A DNA stretch of 64,000 bases, taken from NCBI RefSeq assembly GCF_900111025.1, contig NZ_FOFN01000002.1, forward strand, positions 1 to 64,000, given 5' to 3'. Below, one piece after another: positions 6,880-15,910 of this stretch; within the stretch, counting starts at the first letter, position 1; every line of letters starts with the position of its first letter. A program made the position numbers and the translations under genes. Under the pieces are notes generated by a model that did no database searches, was not told the origin of the DNA, and saw only the letters and a program-made list of their open reading frames with translations. Source of the DNA: Hyunsoonleella jejuensis. Its GTDB lineage: Bacteria > Bacteroidota > Bacteroidia > Flavobacteriales > Flavobacteriaceae.

Positions 6880-7808
6880 TAATTGAGTATAACAAACTTG
6901 TATAAAAGTAAAGAAAGCATTCCGAATAGCATAATCCATTTATACAGCGATGAAATATGATGAAAATGCGCTTTTGATGTGGCGTTAACCAATGTAATAA
7001 TAGCATAGATAAGCGGTGCAATAACCAATACTAAAAAGTAAATTAGCATGATTTGGTGCTTGTACAATTGCGTAACCGTATAATGTGTAATAACAAATAG
7101 CGGTATGATATTTAAAACTATAAGCAGGTTTTTGCTACGCTCCCTTCCAATCGCAATAGGCAAGGTGTTTAGTGCTGCTTTGTAATCGCCATCCGTATCC
7201 TCAATATCTTTTGTAATTTCCCTTAGCAGTGTCATCATAAATGCAAAAATGGCGTAATCCAAAATAATTTTAAAAAATGTAAGCTGAATGTCTCTATTGA
7301 TTTCGGTGAGGTTAGGGGTAAGTTCAAACAACCCAACTATTAGGATGCTTGAGGCCACTAAGGCAGAAATCGTAATATTTCCAATAAGTAAAATGCCTTT
7401 TAAATAGGACGCATAAATATAAAGCAATGCCGAAACCACAACAAAAATGGTAAAAAACGGACTTTTGCCAATACGATACGACAGGTAAAAGCCAATTAAA
7501 ACCCCAATAACATTAAAAGCGATAAATAGGTTATATGCTGTTTTTTCTGAAATGGCTTCCCCTATAATGAGCTTGTTTGGTTTGTTGATAGCATCGGTTT
7601 CAATATCATAAATATCGTTAATAATATTACCTGCTGCGGCAATACAAATAGTAGCGAGAATTAATAAAGTAATTTCAAACCCATCTAAAGCAGTGTGCAC
7701 TCCAAAAGGCTCAAGTAGCGCGTACTTAATTAACAATTGCACAAGAGCAATCATCAATAGGTTTTTCCATCGCATAAGGTTAAATAAATTCCAAAAACTA
7801 AATTTCAA
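6879..7808 (-). CDS. UbiA-family prenyltransferase (geranylgeranylglycerol-phosphate geranylgeranyltransferase-like)
   Basis: The protein has 309 residues and is polytopic, with about eight or nine helices. The UbiA signature for Mg-prenyl-diphosphate binding is clear (NIINDIYDIETDAINKPNK, about residues 61-79). A second Asp-rich loop lies in DIEDTDGDYKAA. It transfers a polyprenyl chain in the inner membrane. In Flavobacteriia this subfamily is usually annotated as a geranylgeranylglycerol-phosphate transferase, but the acceptor cannot be read from sequence. It precedes maf with a one-base overlap. Confidence 0.85.
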   Translation of the reverse strand: MKFSFWNLFNLMRWKNLLMIALVQLLIKYALLEPFGVHTALDGFEITLLILATICIAAAGNIINDIYDIETDAINKPNKLIIGEAISEKTAYNLFIAFNVIGVLIGFYLSYRIGKSPFFTIFVVVSALLYIYASYLKGILLIGNITISALVASSILIVGLFELTPNLTEINRDIQLTFFKIILDYAIFAFMMTLLREITKDIEDTDGDYKAALNTLPIAIGRERSKNLLIVLNIIPLFVITHYTVTQLYKHQIMLIYFLVLVIAPLIYAIITLVNATSKAHFHHISSLYKWIMLFGMLSLLLYKFVILN

Positions 7809-7863
7809 AAATAAAATATTGAATTGCGTTACTACCTACTGCTACTGCACACGATTACTGAAC

Positions 7864-8394
7864 TCAATCATATTTCGCATTAAAATTGCCACTCCACTTT
7901 CCTTGAACTTTCAATACTTGTTCAATGACATCGCGAACAGCGCCATTACCTCCGTTTTTGTGAGATACATATTTGGCTATGGCCTTAATTTCTGGCACCG
8001 CATCTTGCGGACAGCAGGGGAGACCAATACTTTTCATTACGGGATAATCCGGAATATCGTCGCCCATGTAAAGCACCTGTTCCGATGTTACATTCTTTTT
8101 AGAAAAATAATCATCCAACTGCTCAATTTTATGGTGCGCACCCAAATAAATATCGGTAATGCCTAAACCTTCTAAACGTAGGCGCACCCCTTCATTTGTA
8201 CCCCCAGAAATAATGCAAATATTATAACCCTTATCAACCGCAGTTTTAAGGGCGTAACCGTCTTTTATATTCATGGTGCGCAACATCTCACCAGAAGAGG
8301 TTATGTGCACTGTACCATCGGTAAGCACACCATCCACATCAAAAACGAAGGTGGTAATTTGGTGTAAGTATTCTTTGTAGCTTTTGTCTTCCAT
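7864..8394 (-). CDS. kdsC: KdsC-like 3-deoxy-D-manno-octulosonate 8-phosphate phosphatase
   Basis: The protein has 176 residues and is a cap-less HAD phosphatase. The motif I aspartates are D19 and D21 (FDVDGVLTDG), motif II is in ISGGTNEG, and motif IV is in YMGDDIPDYPVM. KdsC removes phosphate from KDO-8-phosphate during LPS core synthesis in the cytoplasm. It lies between the DUF2520 gene (18 nt) and the prenyltransferase on one strand, a common flavobacterial grouping. The phosphatase class is certain; substrate follows from family knowledge. Confidence 0.88.
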   Translation of the reverse strand: MEDKSYKEYLHQITTFVFDVDGVLTDGTVHITSSGEMLRTMNIKDGYALKTAVDKGYNICIISGGTNEGVRLRLEGLGITDIYLGAHHKIEQLDDYFSKKNVTSEQVLYMGDDIPDYPVMKSIGLPCCPQDAVPEIKAIAKYVSHKNGGNGAVRDVIEQVLKVQGKWSGNFNAKYD

Positions 8395-8412
8395 AAGTTG
8401 TTTTTTGTTGCA

Positions 8413-9180
8413 CTATCGTGTTGATGTGCCATGGGTGTCTTGAATAGACTTGGTTAATAATTTATAAATATCCTTATGTTGCTTTTTATTTAAAAGTTTT
8501 AAATGTGCTGCAATGGTCTTGGTATCGTTGCGTTTTGCAGGCCCTGTTTGCGCCATATAAGGGGAAATCTCTTGAACTTTTTTTGCGGTTTCTAAAATTA
8601 GTGGTTTTAACAAATCAAATTCCGCAGCTTCCGATTCTGTAATCTCATGCCCAATTCTGTATAGTTGATTTGTAAAATTATTAACAAAAACTGCTGCCAA
8701 ATGCAATACTCTGCGCTGGTCGCTATTTACTTTTTTAACAGGACTACCAATACTTTTGGCGATATTTTTTAGGATTTGATAATCGCTCTTATCTATAGTT
8801 TCAATACAAATGGGCACATCTTTAAAGTTAAGTTCTGCGGTTTTGCTAAAAGACTGTAAAGGATAAAATACACCGCGTTTGTGTTTCTTATCTAAACTAT
8901 GAATGTTAAGGCTGCCGGAGGTATGCACTACTAACTTGTTTTTAAAAGGTAAGACTTTGGATAGGTTTGCAATGGCATTATCGCTAACGGCAATAATATA
9001 CACATCGGCATCTTCTAAAGTATTTAAATCATCAGTAATGCTTACTAGGTTTTGGTATTGAGATATAGAATCAATACCCCGGTTAAACCATTGTTTTACA
9101 AATATTTGATTAGACTTATTAAAAGCTTTAAATAAATGTGTAGCAACATTGCCAGCACCTATAAGTGTTACTGAAATCAT
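8413..9180 (-). CDS. Rossmann-like / DUF2520 domain oxidoreductase
   Basis: The protein has 255 residues. An N-terminal NAD(P)-binding Rossmann motif (VTLIGAGNVATHLFKAF) is followed by a helical DUF2520 domain from about residue 125, resembling the dimerisation domain of ProC and 6PGDH-type dehydrogenases. The substrate is unknown. It is the first gene of the DUF2520-kdsC-ubiA-maf-lipoprotein run and is divergent from the haemoglobin gene. Confidence 0.85.
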   Translation of the reverse strand: MISVTLIGAGNVATHLFKAFNKSNQIFVKQWFNRGIDSISQYQNLVSITDDLNTLEDADVYIIAVSDNAIANLSKVLPFKNKLVVHTSGSLNIHSLDKKHKRGVFYPLQSFSKTAELNFKDVPICIETIDKSDYQILKNIAKSIGSPVKKVNSDQRRVLHLAAVFVNNFTNQLYRIGHEITESEAAEFDLLKPLILETAKKVQEISPYMAQTGPAKRNDTKTIAAHLKLLNKKQHKDIYKLLTKSIQDTHGTSTR

Positions 9181-9224
9181 AATGCTAAAATAAGCAAGAA
9201 TTACGATTTACAGTTTATGTTTTA

Positions 9225-9266
9225 TGTTTTTTTGATGACCTGATACGATTTAAAACTATACTTTTG
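9225..9266 (+). promoter_or_regulatory. Putative promoter of the truncated haemoglobin gene
   Basis: TACTTTTG at 9259-9266 exactly fits TAnnTTTG, and a T-rich TTTG lies at 9231-9234 (24-bp spacer, slightly long). The -7 box ends 4 nt before the ATG at 9271, so the transcript would be nearly leaderless. Confidence 0.4.
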
Positions 9267-9270
9267 AAAT

Positions 9271-9657
9271 ATGACAAAACGCGATTTGAAAACCAGGGAA
9301 GACGTACATCTTTTAGTGTGTGCTTTCTACAATAAGGTGAGGAAAAATGAAATTTTAGGACCTTTTTTTAATGAAACTATTAAGGATTGGGATGCGCACT
9401 TGGAAGTACTCACAACGTTTTGGGAATCGAACTTGTTTTTAAAAACTCGTTATTCTGGAGATCCACTGCAGGCGCATGTAAACATTGATAAGGCCTTTAA
9501 CCATAGTATTTCTGAAATGCATTTTGGTATTTGGCTCAATTTATGGTTTGAAACTATAAACGAACATTTTGAAGGCGATTATGCTGAAAACGCTAAACGG
9601 CGCGCCCGAAAAATGGCAACTTTTATTCATTTAAAGATTTTTGAGGCTAGGAGCTAG
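9271..9657 (+). CDS. Group III truncated haemoglobin
   Basis: The protein has 128 residues, the normal length for a 2-on-2 truncated haemoglobin. Helix patterns FYNKVRKNEILGPFF near the N-terminus and HFGIWLNLWFETI near residue 84 identify group III. H78 and H84 are candidates for the proximal haem ligand. Such proteins bind O2 or NO and are linked to NO detoxification or microaerobic respiration. It is a single gene between divergent and convergent minus-strand genes. Confidence 0.88.
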   Translation: MTKRDLKTREDVHLLVCAFYNKVRKNEILGPFFNETIKDWDAHLEVLTTFWESNLFLKTRYSGDPLQAHVNIDKAFNHSISEMHFGIWLNLWFETINEHFEGDYAENAKRRARKMATFIHLKIFEARS

Positions 9658-9734
9658 TTATCATTTAAGTTACAGCAAAGAATCTCATTTAATATAATAT
9701 ATTTTTCGCTTTACCCTTAATAACGCAAGGCTTT

Positions 9735-10229
9735 TTATAGCAGTACCTTCTTCATTTTATAATCATCCATCACAAATCCATTACCGATATCAATTACAAT
9801 CGCCCCTAAATGTTTAAAACCTAAGTTTTCATAAGCCTTGATAGAGTTGGTATTGCCTTTATTTACAGTAAGCGAAATGCTATTACAGCCCCATTCGTTG
9901 GCTTTGTTTTCAATAAATACTATGGCACTTTTACCAAAACCTTTACCGCGTTGAGATTTTAATAGGTAAATTTTACTTAGAAATAAATCTTGATCTTCTT
10001 TCTTAATCGCTATGTAACCAACCGCTTTGTTATCAAACATTAAAATATAATAGTGATACCCTTCTAAAACCTGTTGTTTAATGGTTTTAGCCGACTGAAA
10101 CTTATTCAGCATATAATCCACTTGGGGTTTCCCAATAATGGAGGTATAGTGCTCTCGCCATATGGCTTCAGCTAACATTTCAACTGACGTAAAATGTTCG
10201 GATGTAGCGGCTTTTAAAAATGCAATCAT
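9735..10229 (-). CDS. GNAT family N-acetyltransferase
   Basis: The protein has 164 residues from ATG 10229. The acetyl-CoA binding motif is the KSQRGKGFGKSAI stretch (R/QxxGxG/A), followed by the beta-bulge and the NKGNTNSIKAYENLGF motif typical of GNAT enzymes. The substrate is unknown. The frame extends 63 nt upstream, but that part lies within the PAQR gene. The ATG overlaps that gene's TGA (ATGA), which supports this start and coupling. Confidence 0.88.
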   Translation of the reverse strand: MIAFLKAATSEHFTSVEMLAEAIWREHYTSIIGKPQVDYMLNKFQSAKTIKQQVLEGYHYYILMFDNKAVGYIAIKKEDQDLFLSKIYLLKSQRGKGFGKSAIVFIENKANEWGCNSISLTVNKGNTNSIKAYENLGFKHLGAIVIDIGNGFVMDDYKMKKVLL

Positions 10230-10852
10230 ATCACATATAAAAATATCATAAAGAAATGAAATATAGCACCAGCCAAAACAAAAAGATGCCAAATAACATG
10301 ATTGTATGGTATTTTTTCAACAGCATAAAAGATAATGCCAACTGTATAAGCTAATCCGCCAGCAAATAACAACAAAATACCATTACTGTGCATGAGGTTG
10401 GATAAATTGGTAAAATCAAAGACAATTAACCAACCCATAGCTAAATAGAGCAAGGTTGAGAACACCTCAAACTTTCCTGTAAAAAATAATTTAAGAACAA
10501 TGCCAAATGCCGCAATGCCCCAAACCACATAAAACAGGGGCCAGCCTAAACTTTGTTCTAAGGTAATAAGAAGTACAGGGGTATACGTGCCGGCAATCAA
10601 TAAATAAATGCTTACATGATCTATAATTCTGAAATAATGTTTTTTAGACTCGTTTCTAACAGCATGGTATAGCGTAGAGGCCATAAAAAGTACGATTATT
10701 GAAACACCATAAATAATGACACTTCCCAGGCTATATGCCGTTTTCTTGGTTTCAAAAACAACCAGAAGTATCAGTGCAACAATTCCAAAAATAGCACCAA
10801 TGGCATGACTTGCAGTGTTCAGTTTTTCTTCAAAAGCTGTTTGAACCCTCAT
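10226..10852 (-). CDS. PAQR / haemolysin III family membrane protein
   Basis: The protein has 208 residues with seven predicted transmembrane helices. Conserved PAQR features are seen: EEKLNTASHAIGAI at the N-terminus, STLYHAV, FRIIDHVSIYLLIAGTYTP, and NHVIWHLFVLAGAIFHF near the C-terminus. The histidines and Asp form the zinc-dependent hydrolase-like centre of the family. Bacterial members are linked to membrane lipid homeostasis (TrhA) despite the haemolysin name. It overlaps the GNAT gene by 4 nt and follows the DUF4294 gene by 2 nt. Confidence 0.88.
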   Translation of the reverse strand: MRVQTAFEEKLNTASHAIGAIFGIVALILLVVFETKKTAYSLGSVIIYGVSIIVLFMASTLYHAVRNESKKHYFRIIDHVSIYLLIAGTYTPVLLITLEQSLGWPLFYVVWGIAAFGIVLKLFFTGKFEVFSTLLYLAMGWLIVFDFTNLSNLMHSNGILLLFAGGLAYTVGIIFYAVEKIPYNHVIWHLFVLAGAIFHFFMIFLYVI

Positions 10853-10854
10853 AC

Positions 10855-11535
10855 TTAAGGCGCTTTAGTTTTTCCGTAAATCCATTTATCGGTCAGATCT
10901 AAAAAATTGATATCTAGCGCAGGTTGCTGTCGTTCTAAACGCCCACTCTGGAAGTTGCGCTGTAAAATGTCCTCGATTAAATAATCTTCCTTGTTATTCC
11001 AAGGGTCGTATTCCTTTTTTAGTTTAATATCAAAAACGTTCGCCGTGGTATTGTACCAAAAGGCGCGCCAACCGTTGCGCAGCTCCTTTACCAAATCAAA
11101 GGCGGTACGCCCCGTTTGCCTATGAATTAGTTTTACTAAAATTTGTCCTTCGGTACGGGTTAGTTTTTTTAGCTCATCTGAGAATTCACCCTCAATATAT
11201 TTTTGCACACGCTTGGTGTAGCGTTTTCTTTGTCGCTTTTTAGTTATGGTTTTTAAACGTTTGGTTAAGGAGTCTAAACGTTCTGCGGCCATTTTAGCAT
11301 AAGGATATACTTTAATGGTCTTTCGGCGTAAAATTAAATAGCGAATACGATCTTCTTTACTGTTGAATTCTAACTTATGCAGCAGCATTACTTCATTTAA
11401 ATCAATCGCCGTTTTGGGTATAGAGTCGCCCTCTATAACAATATAAGTTACATTGGTGCTGTCTTGCTCAACCTTGTTTATTTGTGAGAAGGTTAAAAAA
11501 GGGAAAAACAAGCATATGTATATTAAAAGCTTCAT
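10855..11535 (-). CDS. DUF4294 domain secreted protein
   Basis: The protein has 226 residues with an N-terminal signal peptide (MKLLIYICLFFPFLTFS). The DUF4294 core has the YLILRRKTIKVYPYAKMAAE and EGQILVKLIHRQTGRT patterns. The domain is restricted to Bacteroidota and its function is unknown. The protein is very basic in the middle (KKRQRKRYTKR). It is first in a DUF4294-PAQR-GNAT run, divergent from the M42 peptidase. Confidence 0.85.
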   Translation of the reverse strand: MKLLIYICLFFPFLTFSQINKVEQDSTNVTYIVIEGDSIPKTAIDLNEVMLLHKLEFNSKEDRIRYLILRRKTIKVYPYAKMAAERLDSLTKRLKTITKKRQRKRYTKRVQKYIEGEFSDELKKLTRTEGQILVKLIHRQTGRTAFDLVKELRNGWRAFWYNTTANVFDIKLKKEYDPWNNKEDYLIEDILQRNFQSGRLERQQPALDINFLDLTDKWIYGKTKAP

Positions 11536-11639
11536 GCTAAGTTTGTTGGAGCAATTACGGTTTCAAAATTAATAATTTACATTCTCTTAAACATTCATTT
11601 TGTATTTATATTATTATTTTAGTGCAAAATCTTGAACAC

Positions 11640-12728
11640 ATGGCGAAAAAGTCGATTTTAAACAAAAAATCATTAGAATTTTTAGAGAAATACTTAAATA
11701 ATGCGGCTCCTACGGGTTATGAATGGAGCGGCCAAAACTTATGGATGGATTACCTAAAACCCTATGTTGATGAGTTTATAACGGATACATACGGTTCGGC
11801 TGTAGGCGTTATCAATCCAAAAGCAACCTATAAAGTAGTTATTGAGGGGCATGCTGATGAAATTTCTTGGTACGTAAACTATATAAGCGATAACGGTTTA
11901 ATTTACGTAATAAGAAATGGAGGTAGCGACCACCAAATTGCACCTAGTAAGGTGGTGAACATACACACTAAAAATGGTATTGTGAAAGGTGTATTTGGGT
12001 GGCCAGCAATTCATACACGAAATAAATCTAAAGAAGAGCCACCAAAACCAGACAATATTTTTATTGATTGTGGTTGTGCAACCAAAGAAGAAGTAGAACA
12101 ACTTGGGGTACATGTAGGGTGTGTAATTACCTATCCGGACGAGTTTCACATTTTGAACAAAGATAAATTTGTATGTCGCGCTATTGATAATCGCATGGGC
12201 GGATTTATGATTGCGGAAGTAGCGCGCTTATTAAAAGAAAACAGAAAGAAACTACCTTTTGGTTTATACATTACCAATGCCGTACAAGAGGAAATAGGTT
12301 TACGTGGGGCACAAATGATCACAGAAACCATTAAACCTAATGTTGCCATAGTTACTGACGTTACCCATGACACAACAACCCCAATGATTGACAAGAAAAA
12401 GGAGGGGCATTTAGAAATAGGTAAGGGGCCAGTGGTAGCGTATGCTCCAGCAGTGCAACAAAAATTACGTGATTTGATTACGGATACCGCAGAAGAGAAA
12501 AAAATACCATTTCAACGCTCTGCATTATCAAGGGCAACAGGTACTGATACAGACGCTTTTGCCTACAGTAACGGCGGTGTGGCTTCGGCATTAATCTCAT
12601 TGCCATTACGTTATATGCATACTACTGTAGAAATGGTGCATAAAGAGGATGTAGAAAATGTAATTAGATTAATTTACGAAAGCATATTAAAGATTAAAGA
12701 CGGTGATAGTTTTAGTTATTTTGAATAG
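11640..12728 (+). CDS. M42 family metallopeptidase (glutamyl aminopeptidase type)
   Basis: The protein has 362 residues from ATG 11640; an in-frame GTG lies 18 nt upstream. M42 features are the TGYEW start, EGHADEISW (first metal ligands), CRAIDNRMGG (bridging Asp), AVQEEIGLRGA (catalytic Glu pair), VTDVTHD, and the C-terminal RYMHTTVEMV with the last His ligand. It is a cytosolic dinuclear metallo-aminopeptidase, probably forming tetrahedral dodecamers and degrading short peptides. It is a single gene, upstream of tRNA-Arg. Confidence 0.9.
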   Translation: MAKKSILNKKSLEFLEKYLNNAAPTGYEWSGQNLWMDYLKPYVDEFITDTYGSAVGVINPKATYKVVIEGHADEISWYVNYISDNGLIYVIRNGGSDHQIAPSKVVNIHTKNGIVKGVFGWPAIHTRNKSKEEPPKPDNIFIDCGCATKEEVEQLGVHVGCVITYPDEFHILNKDKFVCRAIDNRMGGFMIAEVARLLKENRKKLPFGLYITNAVQEEIGLRGAQMITETIKPNVAIVTDVTHDTTTPMIDKKKEGHLEIGKGPVVAYAPAVQQKLRDLITDTAEEKKIPFQRSALSRATGTDTDAFAYSNGGVASALISLPLRYMHTTVEMVHKEDVENVIRLIYESILKIKDGDSFSYFE

Positions 12729-12760
12729 CTAAAATTCGTGTAAATTAAAAAACATTTATC

Positions 12761-12790
12761 TTGTTTTATAGGTAAGATGTTTTATATTTG
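12761..12790 (+). promoter_or_regulatory. Promoter of tRNA-Arg
   Basis: TTG at 12761-12763 and TATATTTG at 12783-12790 are separated by 19 bp, matching the Bacteroidota -33/-7 consensus. The -7 box ends 33 nt before the mature tRNA. Confidence 0.65.
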
Positions 12791-12823
12791 CACCGCTTTT
12801 AAATTAAGTTTTAAAATGCTAAT

Positions 12824-12897
12824 GGTCGCGTAGCTCAGCTGGATAGAGCATCTGCCTTCTAAGCAGACGGTCACAGGTTCGAATCCTGTCGCGATCA
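12824..12897 (+). tRNA. tRNA-Arg (anticodon TCT)
   Basis: A complete 74-nt cloverleaf. The acceptor stem ggtcgcg / cgcgatc has one G-T pair. The D arm starts gctc, the anticodon stem tctgc/gcaga has loop cttctaa (anticodon 12858-12860), and the T arm is acagg-ttcgaat-cctgt. The discriminator is A and CCA is not encoded. It reads AGA codons, which are frequent in this AT-rich genome. Confidence 0.96.
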
Positions 12898-12905
12898 CGA
12901 ATAAA

Positions 12906-12960
12906 TAGAAAAGCCGAAAACGAAATTGAGTTTGCTCAAAAAATTGTTTTCGGTTTTTCT
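12906..12960 (+). terminator. Terminator after tRNA-Arg
   Basis: A long imperfect hairpin (aaaagccgaaaacgaaatt paired with aattgttttcggttttt) follows the tRNA by about 10 nt and ends in a T run, with a small nested stem (gag...ctc) in the loop. Confidence 0.7.
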
Positions 12961-13025
12961 GTTTTCAAAACGGAATGTTTTCAGGATATACAATCCTCTT
13001 GCAATTACAGAAGCCTTTGCTATTT

Positions 13026-14228
13026 TTAGTGAGGTTTTTTTGTTGCTAGCGCTTTTTGGCAGTGTATTACTATTTTATTGCCGTTTGCATCTGTCGTAAA
13101 AAACAAGTAATCGTTCCCGCCATCTTGAATTTTAAATTTTTCACGAAGTTGCTGAACGGTTTGGGGAAAATTTCTTGTTGTTAAGTTTGCTTTCTTAATG
13201 TTGAGTTGCTTAATTTCTTTTTTGTTATAAGGCGCTATCTTTTGAATTATAAAGCACCTTCCAGGAAAATCAATAAGATTATCTGAGGTGTATAAATGCG
13301 AATGTTGATGTAGCTTATTTACATTTAGTTGCAGCGATACTTGGTTAAAACCACCAGATTTTAAAATAGCAGTATTCGGCTCGTACAAGTATGTGAGTGG
13401 TTTGCTGTAAGTTGTTTTTGTTAAATGTTTTTCTTCTAGTTTAAAACCAAATCTTTCAATAGAGGCTTTTTTTAAATTGACAGTTTCAATTGAAATGACA
13501 CCATTAAATCCATTTTCTAATATCCAGAGCAATTCTTTTACTTCATTATTTATGGCAACAACATGAATGGTTTTTACATATTTCAATCCGTTGTTACCAG
13601 CGGAAATATCTAATAAGGGCGATGTTTTAATCATCACATTCCTGCTGTGGCGGAATAATAACTCTAAATTTTCAGGAACATTAGGTAGGCAGTCTCTTAA
13701 AAAGAACACTTTTCCTTTGGAATCATGTCGTCTAGATGGATCTATATAAATCCAAGAGTAATGAAGATCATCATTCTGCTGTAAATAGCCTAAACCATCA
13801 GTATTATGAGTTTCAATCTTATCAACTTTTAACTGCTGATAATTATGTTTTACAATTGTTGATAGTTCTGGATTAATTTCGCAATGTACAACCTTTTCAA
13901 ACTGCTTAGAGAAGTAAAAAGAATCAACTCCAAAACCTCCAGTAATGTCAATAAGGGTATTTCCGCTAATTAATTCAGATTTATATTTTGCAGTAGTTTC
14001 AGATGAGGTCTGTTCAATATTAAGCTTATTGGGGTAGTAAATATTCTTAGTTTTAAACCAAGTTGGAAGCTTCTTTTGGCAGCGTTTTTTAGCTTCAATT
14101 TGCTCTACTATTTCATTAGTTTTTACATTTGAAAAGTTGGTGCCTTTCAGAAGTAAAGCATTTGTATCAGAATTAATATTTGAATTTATAAAATTCTGTA
14201 TTTCAGTATTTAAAATATATTTATTCAA
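13026..14228 (-). CDS. THUMP-like domain class I SAM-dependent methyltransferase
   Basis: The protein has about 400 residues. The SAM-binding motif I is DITGGFGVDSFYFS, with the acidic HCEINPEL loop behind it and a catalytic-type IYIDPSRR motif (DPxR). The C-terminus (from about residue 330) is a THUMP-like domain. It probably methylates an RNA base, but the target is unknown. I choose the TTG at 14228 (MNKYILNTEI). The frame stays open to a TTG at 14264, but that would overlap the AI-2E gene by 29 nt, whereas 14228 lies 8 nt after its stop. Confidence 0.8.
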   Translation of the reverse strand: MNKYILNTEIQNFINSNINSDTNALLLKGTNFSNVKTNEIVEQIEAKKRCQKKLPTWFKTKNIYYPNKLNIEQTSSETTAKYKSELISGNTLIDITGGFGVDSFYFSKQFEKVVHCEINPELSTIVKHNYQQLKVDKIETHNTDGLGYLQQNDDLHYSWIYIDPSRRHDSKGKVFFLRDCLPNVPENLELLFRHSRNVMIKTSPLLDISAGNNGLKYVKTIHVVAINNEVKELLWILENGFNGVISIETVNLKKASIERFGFKLEEKHLTKTTYSKPLTYLYEPNTAILKSGGFNQVSLQLNVNKLHQHSHLYTSDNLIDFPGRCFIIQKIAPYNKKEIKQLNIKKANLTTRNFPQTVQQLREKFKIQDGGNDYLFFTTDANGNKIVIHCQKALATKKPH

Positions 14229-14235
14229 ATAAAAA

Positions 14236-15324
14236 CTATAAGTCTTTAGTGAGTTTTTTAACAATCTTATTTTCAGATAAAAATGCTTTTAGAATTACTT
14301 TAATGGCAGTGTAAGCGGGTATGGCAATTATTAAACCTATAACTCCAAATAAAATTCCTGTAATAAGGATAACCAAAAAGATTTCTAAAGGGTGGGATTT
14401 CACACTTTTAGAGAAAATAATAGGTTGACTACCAAAATTATCTACCAATTGTCCGATAGCAAAAACCAATAAGACCCAATAGGTTTTTGGTAAAATTATT
14501 TCACTAAAGCTTTCGCCTAAATTACTGGTCATAGTTAATGTAAGCATCAAAATTGCGCCTATAACCGGCCCCACATAAGGAATTAAATTTAGAAGCGCAC
14601 ACAAAAATGCAATAACTACCGCATTTTCTACACCTATGATTAACAATCCAATCATATAAATAATAAATAAAATCAATATTTGAAATATCAACCCAACGAA
14701 ATAGCGCGATAATAAATCTTTTATTTTGGTTGAAGATGTTTTCCAGCGTGACTCTTTATTATCAGGAATAAAAATTAAAAGACCGCTTTCAAACAATCGG
14801 CTGTCTTTCAAAAAGAAAAACGAAATAAACAATACAGAGAACAGCCCGATACTAAAACTACCTAAACCACTTAAAATTGAATTTAAGAAATTGGGGATTA
14901 GCGCAAAGTCTATTTTTGAAAGTAAATTAGAATTTTTAAGCGATTGCTCCACATCAATATGGTGCAAATCAAAATAGGTTACAATTTCTGTGTAAAGATT
15001 TTCAATATCACTTTGAAGTTCATCAATATTTAAAAGTGATAAATTATGTCCTTGTTCAATTATCAATGGAATAAAAAGACCTACCAACCCAGAAAAAAGA
15101 CCCAGCAATAGAACCATTGTAACAACAACAGCTATGGTGTTTCTAAATTTTAGCTTTCGCTCTAAAAACAGTACTATTGGGCGCCCAATTAATGAAATAA
15201 CGGCGGCAATGGCAATGTAACCAATAACCGATTGAATTTTAAAAAGAAAATAGAGTAGTACTAACACCCCACAGATGATGGCTACTGCCCTTAAAATTCC
15301 GTTAGCTATAATTTTTGAATTCAT
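14236..15324 (-). CDS. AI-2E family transporter (PerM-like)
   Basis: The protein has 362 residues with about eight transmembrane helices arranged as in the AI-2E/PerM family. A large soluble loop (about residues 85-140) lies after the second helix pair, and the conserved ALLNLIPYVGPVIGAI motif is around residue 245. Family members export autoinducer-2 or act as Na+/H+ or other efflux proteins, so the substrate is uncertain. It lies in a minus-strand run after the TrmH gene (19 nt). Confidence 0.85.
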   Translation of the reverse strand: MNSKIIANGILRAVAIICGVLVLLYFLFKIQSVIGYIAIAAVISLIGRPIVLFLERKLKFRNTIAVVVTMVLLLGLFSGLVGLFIPLIIEQGHNLSLLNIDELQSDIENLYTEIVTYFDLHHIDVEQSLKNSNLLSKIDFALIPNFLNSILSGLGSFSIGLFSVLFISFFFLKDSRLFESGLLIFIPDNKESRWKTSSTKIKDLLSRYFVGLIFQILILFIIYMIGLLIIGVENAVVIAFLCALLNLIPYVGPVIGAILMLTLTMTSNLGESFSEIILPKTYWVLLVFAIGQLVDNFGSQPIIFSKSVKSHPLEIFLVILITGILFGVIGLIIAIPAYTAIKVILKAFLSENKIVKKLTKDL

Positions 15325-15343
15325 GAAGTAAATATATGAAGAT

Positions 15344-15844
15344 TTACAACAATTGTTTAGTGATTTCGTAAAGTGCGATATTAGTGGCTTGTACTACATT
15401 CATACTGCTATTTTGTCCAAACATATCAATATGAATGATTTGGTCAGATAGGTTCAGTATATCTTCTGAAACTCCGAAATTTTCATCACCAACAATTAAA
15501 GCAATTGGTTTTTCTTTTGAAAAATTATGGTTATGAACAGGCATACTGTTTTCGGTAATTTCAAGTGAAACAATATAATAGCCCTCTTTTTTTAGGGTCA
15601 ATACGCTATCAATAGCGTTTTTAGCTATTTGAAAATCAACAACTTTTTCAGTTGCTCTTGAAGTTTTTGTCATTTTCCTTCCAAAGGGGATATGGTCGCC
15701 ACACAAAATAAGCTTTTCAATGCCAAAAGCATCCGAAATTCTAAAGAGACTTCCAATATTTGGAGCATTAGTAACATTATCACAAACTACAATAATTGGG
15801 AATTTGTGTTTTTTAAAATGTGTCGTGTAGTGGGTGAGTTGCAT
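15344..15844 (-). CDS. TrmH/SpoU family RNA 2'-O-methyltransferase
   Basis: The protein has 166 residues and is a compact SPOUT methyltransferase without an extra N-terminal domain. The three SpoU motifs are present: VTNAPNIGSLFRISDAFG (motif 1), PIALIVGDENFGVS (motif 2) and SSMNVVQATNIALYE (motif 3). It methylates ribose 2'-OH of tRNA or rRNA; the exact target is unknown. Confidence 0.87.
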   Translation of the reverse strand: MQLTHYTTHFKKHKFPIIVVCDNVTNAPNIGSLFRISDAFGIEKLILCGDHIPFGRKMTKTSRATEKVVDFQIAKNAIDSVLTLKKEGYYIVSLEITENSMPVHNHNFSKEKPIALIVGDENFGVSEDILNLSDQIIHIDMFGQNSSMNVVQATNIALYEITKQLL

Positions 15845-15881
15845 TTTCGTTAGCAGTAAAAGTTTTGCGTTTGAGTAAGAG

Positions 15882-15909
15882 TTCCCCTTTTGGGGGTTAG
15901 GGGGCTTTT
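15882..15909. repeat. Small GC-rich intergenic hairpin
   Basis: ccccttttgggg followed by ttagggggc forms a short G/C hairpin in an AT-rich gap between the TrmH and DUF4159 genes. It resembles short G-run intergenic elements common in Flavobacteriaceae. Whether it acts on mRNA is unknown. Confidence 0.3.
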
Positions 15910-15910
15910 A

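Noticed and set aside
14229-14264. Upstream TTG start of the THUMP-like methyltransferase
   Set aside because: It would overlap the AI-2E gene by 29 nt; TTG 14228 lies just after that gene's stop and gives a plausible N-terminus.
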